In this document: piece after piece, positions 1 through 14,200 of the stretch
How positions within the stretch are numbered: position 1 is the first letter of the stretch
How the letters are laid out: each line of letters starts with the position of its first letter
Origin: Tetrahymena elliotti 4EA
Taxonomy: Eukaryota; Ciliophora; Oligohymenophorea; Hymenostomatida; Tetrahymenidae
Direction of reading: 5' to 3'
Assembly: GCA_000231825.2 (NCBI GenBank)
Contig: AFXF02001864.1
Coordinates: 26,396-90,395, forward strand
DNA length: 64,000 nt
Position numbers and translations under genes: made by a program
The notes under the pieces: generated by a model
Database searches by the model: none
What the model saw: the letters and a program-made list of their open reading frames with translations, nothing else
Told to the model about the DNA's origin: nothing

Positions 1-243
<243 letters not shown>

Positions 244-2948
244 AAATAAAACATATGCTGAATATATATTTATTTATTGTTGCCATCTATTATTTGCATT
301 TCATGTTTTAATCATCTCAAATCTATCAATTCACTTAAAACCCTATTTCTCAATATATTTTTTCAAAGAATTTTTCTTTTGTAATTTAATCAGCTAGAAA
401 TTTAATTAATACTATTTCAGATTTTGTTCCATTAATATCATATTAATATAAATCTATTGAAATTTACTTATTTAGACTTCTATTATTTATTAAAAAAGAT
501 TAATTGCAAATCTAAATCAATAAATTATTAAACTTATCGTCAATCAAGAAACTTAAAATTAAATTTTGTTTGATCCTTTTCCTTCATTTTAATTTGAAAT
601 TTAATTTTTGTTTATTTAATAAAAGCATTCAAATTAATTTTACTACTATTGAAGTTAATTATAATTTACTAAAATGAATTTGATGATAAAAAATCTAGAG
701 TTATTTTTTCTCTTCATAAACTTAAAATATTTTCAAAAGAAGCAAGTTCAAAAATGTTTCTATTAATTTTGAAAACAAACAGAAATTTAGAAACCAAATA
801 TTTGAATCTCAACTGAATATAATTAAAAATTTTAACTTTTAAAAATTTGATCACTTAAATTTAGAAGTTGTTAAAATTTTTCAATTAATTTTAAATAAAA
901 TAGATGAAATCATAAGAAAATATTTTCTTAATAATGTGATTTTATTTGTGTGACGATAGAGTTTTACTGTTTGAGCTTCTTAAACACCATAAATAATTCA
1001 ATAAATCTTGTTAAAGCAAGAAACAAATAAAGACCATTAAATTAAAAGAATATTTTTTTTGTATTTGATTTTGATGATTTAAGGTGGTTGTGAAAATAAT
1101 ATTTATCATTTGTGGTTATTTAATTAATAATTATTTGTTCATTGAAAGGATGAATTGATAATATGAATTTACAAATATTTACAAGGCTAAATTGATTTTT
1201 AGTTAGATTCTTTTTACATCAATTAAATCAGTCTACTCTAATTTTAATGCTAAGATATATTTAACCTAATCAAATTTATCTAAAAAAATAGCAATTACTT
1301 TTATTTAGTTATTGAAACTCAATTTCCTTAATTTTATGGATTTCTCCAGTAAAAGAATATTACAGAGATTACATAAATTCCAAATAGTAAATATTCATTC
1401 TATTTTTAATAATCAACACAATTTTTTCCAATCGATTATTCTTGAATGTTATATAAAAAACTATAAAAAATTGAACATCAAATTAATTGATTGTTTTAGT
1501 CAACAAAACACAATATGATTGTTTTTATCATTCTTTTTACAAAATTATAATTTTTTAGATAAAAAGCAACTCATGAGTGATTTTTGAGATGAAAGTGTAA
1601 AGTTTTTAATTAAGCATAATAATTATTCAATAATTTTCTCTTTTTACTTGAATAATAACCATAGATATTCAGTGATTCTTTGAGAAGAAGAGAATAAATT
1701 TATGTAATTGTTTTTACATTTTATGCTAAATTGCTATTGAATTAAAAACAATAAACATTATTTTTGAACTATATAATTTATTTAAAAAAACTCAGGTATT
1801 AAGATGAAAATGGATGGAATGCTTTAATAAAAAAAATAAATTTTATCAATAAATAGATTTTTTATCATTATTTAAGGTGATTAAAAAAATAAATTTAATA
1901 TTTGAAATGCCTTAGAACTTACATATGAAAGTAGAGTTTTATTATTTAATAGAAAATACTTAAATGATCACATTTAACTTAAATTATTTTGTAAAGTATT
2001 GTTTGTGCATTTAAATTAGAATACTTTCAATAAATAACTACACACTATTTATTTTTAAACAATTATTACCTAAGTGCATATAAATAATTTACTTTGTTTT
2101 TACAATAAAAAATTTACTTACTAAAAGAAAAATTTTAGTTTTGCACTTTGATTTTCAAATATTTTGTTTCTTTTCTGTCTGTCAGTTAAGTCACTCTATT
2201 CTCTCTTTGAAAATCAGTTTAAGTTAATTGAAAAATGTGTAATATAAAAAATAAAGGATCTAAGAATTTAGAATATTTATTTTAGATTGCTAAAATCTAT
2301 TTTTGGTATTGCAAGATAAGAGCACTTACTTGAAAAAATAAAAATAAATTATGGTAAGGAATAAAAGTGACAAAGTATTGCTATTTACTACCTATCAAAT
2401 AAAAATATGTAATTAAGATACAGCAAGCAAAAAAATATAATTAGAAAGTGAAGAGATATATTACAGATATTAATATTTATTAAATAGTAAAGAATAAATA
2501 AGTATATTTCTTACTTTAGAAAATTAATGAATTTTTAAATAAAAGTTGGGGTAATTTGAGAGTAACACAAAAGAAAATTGATAATAGAAATTTAGTAGCC
2601 ATGCAATCAAATTAATGAATGCATTTTAATCCAAATGATATTTTTAAATTGAGATAAATATTATTAAAGGCATTATGTATGTATTAAATGAATAATCTAA
2701 CAAAAAATATAAATATTATATTCACTTACTAAATTAAGTTATAACTAAAATCAAAAAAAAAGAAAGATATCCTAAAGAAAATATAACAAAAAATAAACAA
2801 ACAAAAAGTAGCCAAACAAACATACATTCATACATTTCAAAGCAAATTAAAGAAAATCAATTAAAAATATTGATTTGTTTACATTAATATTTCAAAAATC
2901 AATTAATAATTTTAAATCAAACAACACTATCAATCAATCTATAAATAA
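244..2948. other. Intergenic spacer, no gene seen
   Basis: This 2.7-kb spacer is the longest in the window. It is extremely AT-rich, with poly-A and poly-T runs. I found no reading frame with ciliate-like codon use on either strand and no recognisable RNA gene. It should hold the 3' end of the isomerase transcript and the promoter of the next plus-strand gene. Confidence 0.6.
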
Positions 2949-4898
2949 ATGTCTCTCAGCTAAATAGAAATCATTTAACCAGACAATGGGAAGGCTAATT
3001 TCATTCTTTTCCCAACACGCTTGAGTCTAAACAAAGACAATGAATCTGCTTCTAAGCGTCGTATTAGTGGTTCCCTGAATAATTACAATAAGATATATGA
3101 AAAAATACAGTCTATTCAGATGTAGAAAGACAGATAAACAATAGGAATTCAACAACAACAACAACAATATGTTTCAGCCTAATAATCTCAAAGAAGTTCT
3201 ATCAACAGTGGTTCTGTTTAGGAAAATATTTAAAAAAACTATTTCTCAGATCCTTATCCTAATAAAAAATCTAATAGCTAGCATATGAATGCTTCTTTCT
3301 CTTAATAAAGTAATTAGTAATAGATCTAAGCTAAATAAACTAGCAGCTTGCTCCCTACTGTTTTAAATTTGTAGCAACAATAAAAAGAATCGTTTGCTAA
3401 AAAGAGATCTATTTCAACATAGTCTATTGGAGGTAAAGATTCGGGATAAAATTCAACTCCATCAACTGCATCTTCATCTCAAAATAATGAGAGCAACTAA
3501 GGAAAACCATATAACACTCTTCTTAGATCTTCTATAAATTTCACTAATTAAAATTACTTGTACCAAAATCAGATGATAAACAAAGGGTGTAATAGTAATA
3601 GCAATTGCAATAGCAATAGCAATCAGAAATTAATTAATATTTAATAATAACATTACTTCACTGAAAAATAGATTAAGTCACAGATAGGATAAAAAAGCGT
3701 TCATTTCCGTAATAACACTTCTAACTCAATTGTTAATAATACAGATAATAAATTGTAATTCGATAACAATAGTGTATACTGTAAGAATTAATAGTAAACC
3801 TTAAATTCAGTGGTAGCTCCTATTAATGTTAATATTTCAAAACCTAAATTTATTAGCAGTTAAAATAATAAAAATTTGATTAGCACACCAGATATTCATA
3901 AATTAAGAAATTCAGACACTTTTAGCAATGTATCTGTAACTGTTCCAACTTTTAATCCATCAAATTCTCAATAACCCTTAATTAAAGAGCGTCGTATAAT
4001 TAGAGTAAATTCAATTTTAAAAAACAAAGTAGCTGAAAACCAAGACAAATATTACTAGAATGACTAATAACTTGAAAATACTAATCTAGCCACAAGTGAA
4101 AGTTTAGATGATAACAATAATTCTTAACTGGTTGCAAAAACACTCGAAAGCACTCCTCCTTTTATTAGTGGTTTAGAGACTGTAGAAAGCAGTAGCTAAG
4201 AAAATAGAAATTCTCTTTCTGACAACATTCAATAATATTACTAAAAGAAAGCATACCAACTTATCCGTAAAAGATGTAACAGCGCCTCTCCAAAGAAATG
4301 TGTAAAATTTGATGAAAACGTATTAGTCTGCAACATGCACACTTCTACTAAGACTCAATATAAACTCTCTCAAAAAGAAATGAAGCAAGAACTTATCCGA
4401 CAATGCTCACAATTTCGTAAAGACCTTCGTCTTTTGAGAATGCAATATCAAAATCAATAGCAATAATAATAAAAAATGAAACATGAACAACTTATGTTCT
4501 AGCTCAATGAGCTAATGACACTATCTTAACAAAACCAAAGCCAAAATAACGAAGTAAATTTATCAAAATTTGGACCAACCTTACCTATCAAACAATATAC
4601 AAAATTTAAAGTGCTCTCGAAATTAGATAAAAACCAAGAATAAGAAAAATATCTTTAAAAAATTTAGCAAATCGACAAGCAATATAAACAAAACCTTGCC
4701 TAAAAGTTACAAACGACTTATTCAATAAAATATTTCAATTCAATGTAATAAAATTTGTAATAATAACAACAAGTACAACAACAATAAACTACCTAACAAA
4801 GTTAGCTTCCAAATTAACAACACTAAATTATTCATCCTAACAAACCTAATCCTAATATATTCAATAACACTCTCATAAAAAACTTAATATCCTAATGA
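2949..4898 (+). CDS. Gln/Asn/Ser-rich protein of unknown function
   Basis: A single-exon frame of 649 aa using TAA/TAG as Gln and ending at TGA (4896-4898). The ATG at 2949 is the first in frame and is preceded by A-rich sequence. Most of the protein is low complexity: a poly-Gln run near residue 70, N/S-rich stretches in the middle, and Gln-rich blocks near the end. One segment, about residues 430-520, is more ordered and charged. It contains PKKCVKFDENV, followed by a helical, basic region (LSQKEMKQELIRQCSQFRKD). KCVKF (450-454) fits the K-x-V-x-F form of the PP1-docking motif, but such short motifs occur by chance. No membrane segment or enzyme motif is visible. Function unknown. Confidence 0.8.
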
Positions 4899-5422
4899 TA
4901 TTAACTAATCCATTTCAATTCACTAAAAATTCAAACCAACTCAAAATACTCACTTATCTTTCTTGTAATTAAATAATCTAATTAAAATATCTAATTATCG
5001 AAAACAAGCAAGCATATCCAAAATTTCTTTCAACAAAAAAAAGATATTAAAGTTTGTATTATAAAAATATAGCTAAAGGAAATTAATGAAACTTGCTAAA
5101 ATTACTAAATAAAATAATTCATCTATTTTTAAAAAACGATCTTATTCTATTTATTTATCCATTATATATCCATCTATCTCTTTATCTATTAACATATCTA
5201 TCTATGAATCAATTAATCAATTTATCAAACCTTTATATTCATCAAATTTGTTTTAATTATTAAATCCCTTTGTCTCTTTACAAATATCAATAATTTTGAT
5301 AATGTTTCTTTAACTTTCTGGAAGATTTTGATAGAAAAATAAAAAGATTATTAAGATAGATTGATACAAATATATCAGAAATTAAATATAAATATCATAC
5401 ATTAAAAATAATATTTTCAATT
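4899..5422. other. Intergenic spacer
   Basis: An AT-rich 0.5-kb spacer between two plus-strand genes. It contains short TATC/TATT-type simple repeats around 5150-5215 and nothing else that I can support. Confidence 0.6.
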
Positions 5423-5995
5423 ATGTAACAATCAGAATAGAATAAACCTATCATTTAGGATTCAATTAATGATTCCATTCCAATCAAATGGTATTTTTTG
5501 AAATCTTTATCAAAGATATTTGAATAACAGCTCGAAGAGTCAGAATAGTATCTAGAAACCTAGTTAGACACTGATTCATAAAAATACATTCGCGAAAAAG
5601 ATTATTATACTTTGAAATATCTTAAATATTACCTACCTAGTTTTTTGGGTATTTTTGCATCCTTAATGTCTGGGGGTTGCTATTATTTACATTTTTCAGA
5701 AGTAAATAAGTACTACATAAAGAAAACTCTTGAAAATGAAGCTTTTTTGAAATAAAATCCTTCAGCTTAAAATTTATTCCCTGCTAAAGAAATTGGAGGT
5801 TCTTCCTATCCTTTCAAATAATTATCAAAAACCTAACAAAAATTAAGAATATTAATTTGCATGGGATTTTTCTTTGTAGCTGGATATTCAAATGGATATG
5901 CAAATTATAAATATAATTTAATAAATATGGATAAAGTATTCTATAAATAATAATATGAAAATGTAATTAAATACAAATCATAAGAAAAATAGTGA
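5423..5995 (+). CDS. Small two-TM membrane protein, unknown
   Basis: A single exon of 190 aa ending at TGA (5993-5995). The N-terminal ~60 residues are polar and acidic with many Gln. Two hydrophobic segments follow: YYLPSFLGIFASLMSGGCYY at about residues 72-92, and LRILICMGFFFVAGYSNGYA at about residues 143-163. They are joined by a ~50-residue polar loop. The C-terminus is short, polar and Gln/Lys-rich. The two-helix hairpin with small residues (GG, G-x-x-x-G-like spacing) is compatible with an organelle or ER membrane protein, but I recognise no family. The frame has normal codon use and no introns, so the gene is probably real. Confidence 0.7.
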
Positions 5996-7432
5996 TAATT
6001 TGTCGCCATAATAATGATGATTATTGTTTCTGTTTTGTATTAGGAATTACTCTTAAATTAAATAATTTTGTAATATACTTATTTACTTATATGTAAAGAG
6101 AGAAAAGATACTTTTTTAATTTGAGGACTGTAAAGTTTAGACACACTTTAATATATAGATAGATGATCGTCATTAAATTTTACTGAACTCTTCAATTTAC
6201 AAAATTTTTACTGATAATTCTTCCAATTACATTTTTTTTAATTACATGACTGTAATCTCTAACACTTGTATATATAATAATTAAAGATTGTTTTTATAAT
6301 ATTCCTCTCATAAATCTAAATACTTTTGAATTAAAATTGAATGCATATTTCTTTTTTTGATTGAAATTTGGAAAAAATGTAATTTAATCCAATTTTAATA
6401 CAGTGTAACCTGTATATATTAGGCGTTGTTGGGGCTTACAAAATTGCCCAGTTTTTAGTAGTATCCAATTAAAGTAAAAAAAAAAGCCCACTTCAAATTT
6501 TTTTTGTTTTAATTTTAAATTTTACAATGAATAAATGAAAAAAGATCTTTAATATTGATAAATAATGTTAAAAAATTAGAAACATATTTAATTGAATCAT
6601 CTAAAATGAAATAAATTAGAAATAAACTTTACATTATTGGAATTTGTTTTGACAAATAAATTTATAATTTAGAGGGTATTTTATTCTTGATACTACAGAA
6701 ATGCAGATTGTATATTTATAAATTTTTATTCATCTAACAAAGGCTACAATTGCTAATTAACATTTGTTGGCTACAACTATTATTGATCAGCATTGACTTT
6801 TTAAGCTAAAATAGAATTTTTTCACCATATAAACTCCAAATATTTTTTGATTTTATTTGAAATACTTTTCTTTCAATTACCTACTCACCATTACAAGTAT
6901 TAAATTTAAACTAATAATATTATCAAAATAATGCAAATTAAAAATAAAAAAAATTATTTAAGAAGTTCTTTCTTTTAAAGTGATTTTGAGCTTCTATTCA
7001 TTTAGAAAAAAATTACAAATATTTGAAAGTTTTATTTTAAAAGTGAGTTAATTTAAAATATTATTTAAATATTAAGATAAAAAATTTATCAATTAAAAAA
7101 GTAAAATACAGCGATTGATAGATAAACAAACCCGATTTTCCAAATAAAATGGCTTTTGATTCTTTCATAATTATGGTAGTATAATTTGATTTGGGTCACT
7201 ATTAATAAACCCACAAACAAAATCAGAAATAAAAGCATATAAATAATTTAATTTTAGAAAAAAAATGATTTAAGACAGTTTAAAAAAATGAAAGATAATT
7301 TGTGAAGCATAAAAAACAGATACAGATAGATGATGTATATTTAAGAAGATATAATACAAATTAATTAATGGGTTTGCTAGTATTTATATTCTTTACAAAA
7401 ATTTAATTAAACTTTCTTTAAAAGCAGCTTTT
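5996..7432. other. Convergent intergenic spacer
   Basis: A 1.4-kb AT-rich spacer between the convergent two-TM gene and AP-1 mu. A small GC-richer patch at about 6421-6450 and another at about 7125-7215 could form weak hairpins. Neither resembles a known RNA. No coding frame seen. Confidence 0.55.
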
Positions 7433-9796
7433 TCATGACATTCTAATTTGATAATCTCCATTTTATGTAATATAACGAACCCAAGGAAGAGCATGGTAAC
7501 CACTCTTTTCTTATATTTTTAAATATCTAACTTAGAAACCACTCACAGTATAGTAAGGAATTTCGAAATTAATACTAATAGGCATTCTTTGGAATTTTTC
7601 TCTGTTAGGAGATACAACTGTTGGTAAGTGGAAAGTTGCAGTCATCATGTATTCTCTTTAGCCTGGGAATTACTTGAATTTCCATCCCATAGCTTCCTTT
7701 TCAGCTACGTATTCAACAGTACCATAAGCTGCCTTGAAAATTGGAGTTTCAGCATCATCAGGTACAGGAATAAAGATTTCTACATTATTAGCAGTAGATT
7801 TTTACTTGAAATTACTCTTTACTTTAACAGTGAATTCGATTTTATTAGAGTTAGGCTTTCTTTCAGGAGTAACCTCAACTGAAAATAGAGGCTTAACACG
7901 AACATCTAAACGATAAGATGCCAATTCAAATTCACCATCTGGAGGAATAAATGAAATAACTCTATCATTTTCAAACTTAGATAATCTTACACATGCATGG
8001 AACTTCATATCATCAAATTCAATAGCTCTACTCTTTGAAGTACGACCTTAAGCATCATAGAACTATTTATCGTTAATACCTAAATAACAAAAAAAAAATT
8101 AATATTCTTGTATCAATAATATAACAATTTGTTTGTTGTAGCATTATATATTAAATTATTAGAAACCAAAATAAAGAAAAAGAGAGCTTATAAAAATAAT
8201 CTCAAACAATAAATTGTATTCATATTTCTTTTAAAAATGATCTTATGAATCTCTTTTTTTCTTTTCTAAAAATATATTATTAAACTGAACTTTGATTGCT
8301 CTCTAAAAAATAAAGACTGTTCATTTCCTAAATTTTCAACTTTGAAAATAAAAGTTGTTTCTAGACTAAGTTAGTAAAATTTGTATTTTCCCCATGTAAA
8401 TAGAAAAACTTTTAGTTGATTGATTGATTTTTATAAATTTCTGATTAATTTATTTTTAACAAAATTTTGAATTTTAATTGCTCTTTAATTAATTTTTATT
8501 AGTTAGTCATAAATAATTTAACCTAATCATTTCCTAATTTTTCAACATTTAAAATACACTTTTTTTAACATTAATTTGCACCAAAGACTGAGTTAGTTAA
8601 GGTTGATTGAATTTTCACTCATGATTTTGTAAAGTGAGTGGGGTTGTTTCAAAGAAAAACTTAAATGATATTTTATTGAAAAAATAAAAGTTTTTCATGC
8701 AAATCAAAGGCTTATAATTGATTGATATATATATACCAATTTCTGAATAGTTGATTTTTAAATAAAATTTTGAATTTTAATTGCTTTCCAAATAATTTTT
8801 GTTATTCATAAATAATTAAGCCTAATGATTGCCGAGTTTTTCAACTTTCAAATATAATTTATTAAGTAATATTCACTCTCATTAGAGGATTAATATGTGA
8901 GAGCTATAGAATGCCTTCTATTATTTTGAATTTTATAGAGTAATTTTGTATTGCGGGCTTGTTAAAAACACTAAAATATTTTTTAAAAACTGCAACAAAA
9001 ATAATAAGAAACGTGTTTTTTTTGAAGATATTTATTTATTTGGTTGCTTCTTTTTTTTCAAAAAATGTATCAACAAACTAAGGTTTAAATTAAAGGCAAT
9101 ATTTTTACCTAATTTGAGTTCAGGCATACCGGAGAGGAAACAACGAACTCTGATATAACCAGCTATCTCTGACTTAATTACAGTTCCATTGTGAGAAACT
9201 AACATATTTAATTTTTCAATTACATCCAAAAAGACTTCATTCTTTTTGTAAACAATGCCATCATTTCTCCAAGTAACTGCACCTGTAATTGCACCTACTT
9301 AATTTTCGATAGACAAGGAACTATTTTTGCTTTGCTTTTTTTAATCTTTTCTCAATTCGTGGGATTCTGTCTTAATTAATCCCTTAAGAATCTTATTGTC
9401 TGTAGTTTGAGGATAACCATTATCCATCATCTCATCAAGTAGTTCATAAATAATAACAAAATTATCACGCACTGATTCTTCTTCTAATTCCTTGAAATAG
9501 TCAACCAAAACTTAAATGAGCTAGTACAAGAAACTGAAAACCATCATGCAATTGGTATTCTTTCTTGAAATTGCTAAGAAGATAAGATTATTGTGATGCA
9601 AATAGAAGAAAGAGTGGCCATACTTGTCACGCAAAATGGGCTTAACAGAGAATTCGTCATATTCAAGCAATTTCTTGTTGAAAATATCATGAATGTTAAT
9701 AGGCAAATCACCTTTGTAACATCTTGTGATGAGAACTCTTCCTTTATGATCTAATATATAGATGGCTGAAATACCAGTACTAATACAGGATGACAT
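7433..9796 (-). CDS. AP1M: AP-1 complex subunit mu (medium adaptin)
   Basis: The medium chain of the AP-1 clathrin adaptor, which binds tyrosine-based sorting signals for trans-Golgi/endosome traffic. There are two exons: 9109-9796 and 7433-8079, separated by a 1029-nt intron. Together they give 444 aa, a normal length. The N-terminal longin-like domain starts with [19 protein letters not shown]. The linker contains [20 protein letters not shown], which is typical of AP-1 rather than AP-2 mu. Exon 2 encodes the mu-homology domain ([15 protein letters not shown]) and ends in the AP-1-like [20 protein letters not shown] before TGA. The splice joins KLG/INDKQFYDAQG in frame. Codon use is enriched in C-ending codons, as expected for a conserved, well-expressed gene. 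The long intron, with internal repeats, is unusual for this window. Confidence 0.96.
8285..8850. repeat. Diverged repeats inside the AP-1 mu intron
   Basis: Within the long intron (8080-9108), a ~140-bp segment at 8412-8550 recurs at 8711-8850. Shared blocks include TTGATTGAT, ATTTCTGA, AAAATTTTGAATTTTAATTG, CATAAATAATT and TTTTTCAAC in the same order. A third, partial copy lies at about 8288-8350 (TTGATTGCTCTC, then CATTTCCTAAATTTTCAAC). The copies are clearly diverged, and no coding frame crosses them. Confidence 0.7.
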
Positions 9797-11211
9797 CGCT
9801 TTCTTTTCTTTAAAATATTTTTAAAAATAATTTCTATGCTAATTTAGTTGTCTTTTGTATATTAATCTAAATTACTATTTATTTATTTATTAATTTATAT
9901 GTGTGTGTATTCTTCTTTATTTGCTTTTATCTTCAATCTACTTATCTCTTTATTTATTAATAAGTTAATTCTTAACAATAAAAACAAGCAATATCTCTAT
10001 ATCTATGCAAGCTACAAGCAATCAAACAAACAATATAAACTTCTTTATTGTATTTTATTTAATTGTTTTTCTTCCTAAGATTTTATTTTTCAAATGTAAT
10101 TTCCATTCATATTTACTATTAGATACTTCATATAAATTCATTTGACTGCATTATTTAAGATCCTCATAACTTATTTCTCATTTATTTGGTATTCTTCTAT
10201 TCATTTTTTATTTTTGAATAGATATATAGATAGATATCCTTAAATCTTCCAAATGTGTCACCACTTTTAGAGCTGTTGATGATAATCCTGATTTTATTTT
10301 TGCATATTAGATTTATTAATAAAAATTTTGTTTTCTATTCATTATAATTTAATTTATTCTTTGAAAATTGTTTTTTTAATATTCTTCTTTCTTTCTATTA
10401 TCCTATTTATTTCATTATTTTTCAACAATTTTTTAGCATTTAATTCTTTTTTGTTTTAGATATTTGATGATATTAAATTATTTTAAACAAATACCAATTT
10501 TTTTCATATAAAATTTATAAATTTCATTAATAAGTGTATTCATTAAGATTGAGAATTCTTTTTTGAATAACAAAAAAATTTTGAAATTAATTATTTAATT
10601 TTTCAAATTAAAATGAATATCTATTAATAATTTATTATATCAACAAAGTTTAAGATTAGTTTTTCTTAAATTTGATTTCTTTTATGAATTACATAAAAAA
10701 ATAAAAGTATCAAATTTATTTTTTGAATTGCAGGTTTTTATGGTGAAAACTTTCCTATTTATTTTACATTTATCTTTTAGTCAAAGAATACTTGTTTATT
10801 CTTAAAGTGGTAATAAAATAGTATTTTTTTCTACCTTAGTGAAAGAAAAGATTATTTTAGTGAGCAAAACATATTAATTTTATAGTTATTAGCGAAAAGA
10901 AAAATTTTGTTTGCTATTATCCTTAGTATATAAGAGTAATGAAATTAATTTAAGTAATATATAATCTTAAATGTAAATAGTACATGAGGTGATACTTTCT
11001 TACATATAAAAGTGAAAGAAATATATACATATAAAGTGGATTTTAAATAAATATATTTTATATAATTGAGATTGTTGTGGAAAATTTTAGTAATTTTAGA
11101 TATTAGATATTTTGAATTTATCTTTCTGATATGCTTAAAATTTGAATTTATCTTTCTGATATGCTTAAAATTTGAATTTATCTTTCTGATATGCTTAAAA
11201 TTTGAATAATT
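9797..11211. other. Intergenic spacer with a 3' tandem repeat
   Basis: An AT-rich spacer of 1.4 kb between the AP-1 mu start and the stop of the calpain-like gene. Apart from the 30-bp tandem repeat listed separately, I see only T-rich and A-rich runs. It must contain the AP-1 mu promoter at its left side. Confidence 0.6.
11111..11207. repeat. 30-bp tandem repeat, three perfect copies
   Basis: Three identical 30-bp units, 11111-11140, 11141-11170 and 11171-11200, plus a 7-bp partial fourth (11201-11207). Each unit starts TTTGAATTTATC and ends ATGCTTAAAA. The array ends 5 bp from the stop codon of the minus-strand calpain-like gene, so it would be the first part of that gene's 3' UTR. Confidence 0.95.
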
Positions 11212-14200
11212 TCATTATAGATCTAGAAATTCTGGATCATATTTAGAATATTGAATTTAAACTTGTTACTTTGGGTTTATTTTTTTGAAAGTATATCTAA
11301 CTGTAGACTTCGGTAATACTTTAATATTGTTATACTCGTTTTATTTTAGTTGAGAATCTATTTCAATGTTGTTAAGAATGAATTTTATATTTTGACTAAA
11401 TATTTTATTATTTGTGTCATTCACTATTTCTACAATGTGGTTTTGCTCGCAAAAGAAAGAAATCCAATATATTTGGTAAAGGGGATTTATCTTTTCTTTT
11501 TTTGCTAGTAATTTTGCTTGCTAAACAAGAATTTCCTATGAACAATCTATTTCAAGATTTTTTCTTGATAAAGGAACTATTTCGTTTGTATAAAAGGATA
11601 TAACTATGTTACTAGATTTTTCAGTCACTATGATTATTTTATAGGTTTTTTAAGGTTCAAATTTAACTTCTGTGAAGGCAAATTTTGTGGTAGAAATATA
11701 TATTTAAGCCACTTACTTTATTATTTCCTTCCCATCAGAGGACATTTCATTAATTTTAACAAGATGATTTACATATTAATTATTCTCATACTCATCAGTG
11801 AGGTGTTCACGGTTTTAGTATAATATAAAATAACCTTCAACAGGTTTTTCCAGGGGTTGAATTGTGTAAATATTAACTTATTTTTCATTTTGTTGATTGT
11901 TTTCAAAAGACAGTGAAGAATAGGAATAATTCACATTCACATAACTAACACAAAGACTGCAAAAATTTTCAAAGTAATCACAAAAACTCATCCAAAAAAT
12001 ACCATCATTTGCTACTTCAAGTTTGTGTTTTTCTTTTAATTTTTCAGTCCACGTCAGTGTACACTGGTCTGACCACTTACCATTCCACTCAGTTTTACCC
12101 CAAGGGTTTTTAAGTTTGAGGATCTTAATACCATCTACTTCATCAGTCTCTAGAATAGAATATGCATGATTAGAAATTAATCCATTTTACTTTGCTTATC
12201 CATCTAAACTTGCATTTGAGTTAGATGGTTGCTATTAATCATTCTAATCAATCTGATTTTCTTCTATTTCATCTTTCAGCATGGTAGTGAATAAGTACCC
12301 TTTTTGCTTTCCTTCATGAATCATTTTCCAAATTTCTTCTTTATTTTGGTTTTTAAATGGAATATGTTTATTAGGAGCTCCTGTCATATCAACAACAGCA
12401 TCACTAGATCCATTTTTATTTTTTCCTCCTTCTATATTTGAATAGCATCCTTTAAACTTAGCATAAGCTTTCTCTAGTAAGCAAGTCCAATAAGCCTTTG
12501 TGTCATTAGAAAATTTGCAAAATATTGGATCAGAATCATTTTTTCTGCATGGTAAATTATCATCAATTATAACAGTCTACCACTGTCCATCAATGCACAT
12601 ATTGACAGAATAGCAAGAATTTTTATTTTTTTAAAAAGAAAAATCAAATTTTTGTTAATTATCTTCTTTCTCTAAATTTTTATTGTCTTCTTCGTATTCA
12701 GTAAAATTGAATAATTTTTTAACAAGCTGTGGATACTAAGCAATACAAGTAAGAGAAGCAACAAAATAACAATTAGCTATCCATCCTTAGACAGTATCTT
12801 TTACTGAAATTTAATTTTACTATCCATATATACCAATTTGTTTATGCTTTTTAATAGATTCTTAAAATGATTTAATTCTTTTCCACTATAACCCCTTTGC
12901 TCTTTAGAATTTATTTAAGTTCTTAGTAAAGCTTTCTTCGCATGGAGGAAATTCTTAATCAGTGAATAATTGTTCAGAAGTTGCAATTTCTTTAAAATAT
13001 TTTTATTTTATTTATTATATATTAACAGAGATAACTTTATTAGGTAATGAAATAGAGATTCCTTATTCTTAAACGCTATCAATATTAGAATTTTATTAAT
13101 TATTTTAAGTCATTTATGTGCTGGATGATTTAATTAGGAGTGGAATTTCTATTGAAATAGGTGGAAAACTAACTATATTATTCAGTGATGTCAAATTATT
13201 GTTTTATGATTAGAGCTATCTGTTGGTTTATTAATTGTATTCTATTTATTACAGAGCTTTTTCTGATAATATTTCTTCTTTATCCTTTACTGTCAGCTAT
13301 GAGCATTAAATTATTTTATTTTCTATTTCGAGATTAGATTTTTTTAAATTCTCATCTTAGATTTAAGCGTTTGTTTTTTCCTTTAAAAAATTTCTAATTG
13401 AAGTCTGTGATTTACTTTCAATTTATAAATTTTCTTCTAATGACAAAGACTACCTATTAAAATTGCAATTTGTTTATTTTTTTAAAATATCACTTGATAA
13501 ATTTTTTATTTAACTCTCGCTTAGCATGGTGTTTTCAGAATTATTATCTAACATCTCTGCATTCTTTTAATTGTTTTAATCTAGCACAATCAAGCCTGAT
13601 TTATTGTTTTTGTGGTATATTTCAATGTCATTAGGAGAAAAAGTTCTAGTCTTTTTTATGGGAGGTACTTCATGAGATTAAAAAATAAATTTCTCAGAAT
13701 TAATTATAAATTCTTATTAAATTTTTAATTATTCAAGTTTTTAAAATAAATAGACCATATTTTCTGGGGTTAGTTACTCTTTAACTTGTACCTTTAAATC
13801 TAAAACATGATCTTCATGTTAATTATTATTTTAATTTGTATTAATTATATTTTCTTAGTAAATTTCCTTTTGGTTCAAACTTTAACTTAAACTTAAAACT
13901 TCTGATTTACCAAATATACCACCATCAATTTCATTTTAATTATCTTTTTAATGTTTTAATCTATCCTCCTAAGATTCTTTATTTAAAACTGAAGTATTTT
14001 ATATTATATATTCATTCTAATATTAAAGCATAACCTTTTACTCCATATTTTAATTTTCTTTTTCATGTTCAAAAATATTTTCAGGTGAAGAAGATTTTTC
14101 GTTTTTCTAAGAAACTTGCTTTTTAAGAATTTATTTAAAAACTTAATCCTCTAAAATTTTTGAAGATTTTTAAATATTTTCTTCACTTTTATTTTGGGTT

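Noticed and set aside
1312..1518. Short plus-strand frame with a start codon in the long first spacer
   Set aside because: It is 68 aa of AT-driven composition (F, N, I, K), with no conserved motif and no usable exons around it.
6421..6450. Small GC-rich hairpin candidate as an RNA gene
   Set aside because: The stem is only four base pairs and lacks tRNA or other RNA promoter boxes.
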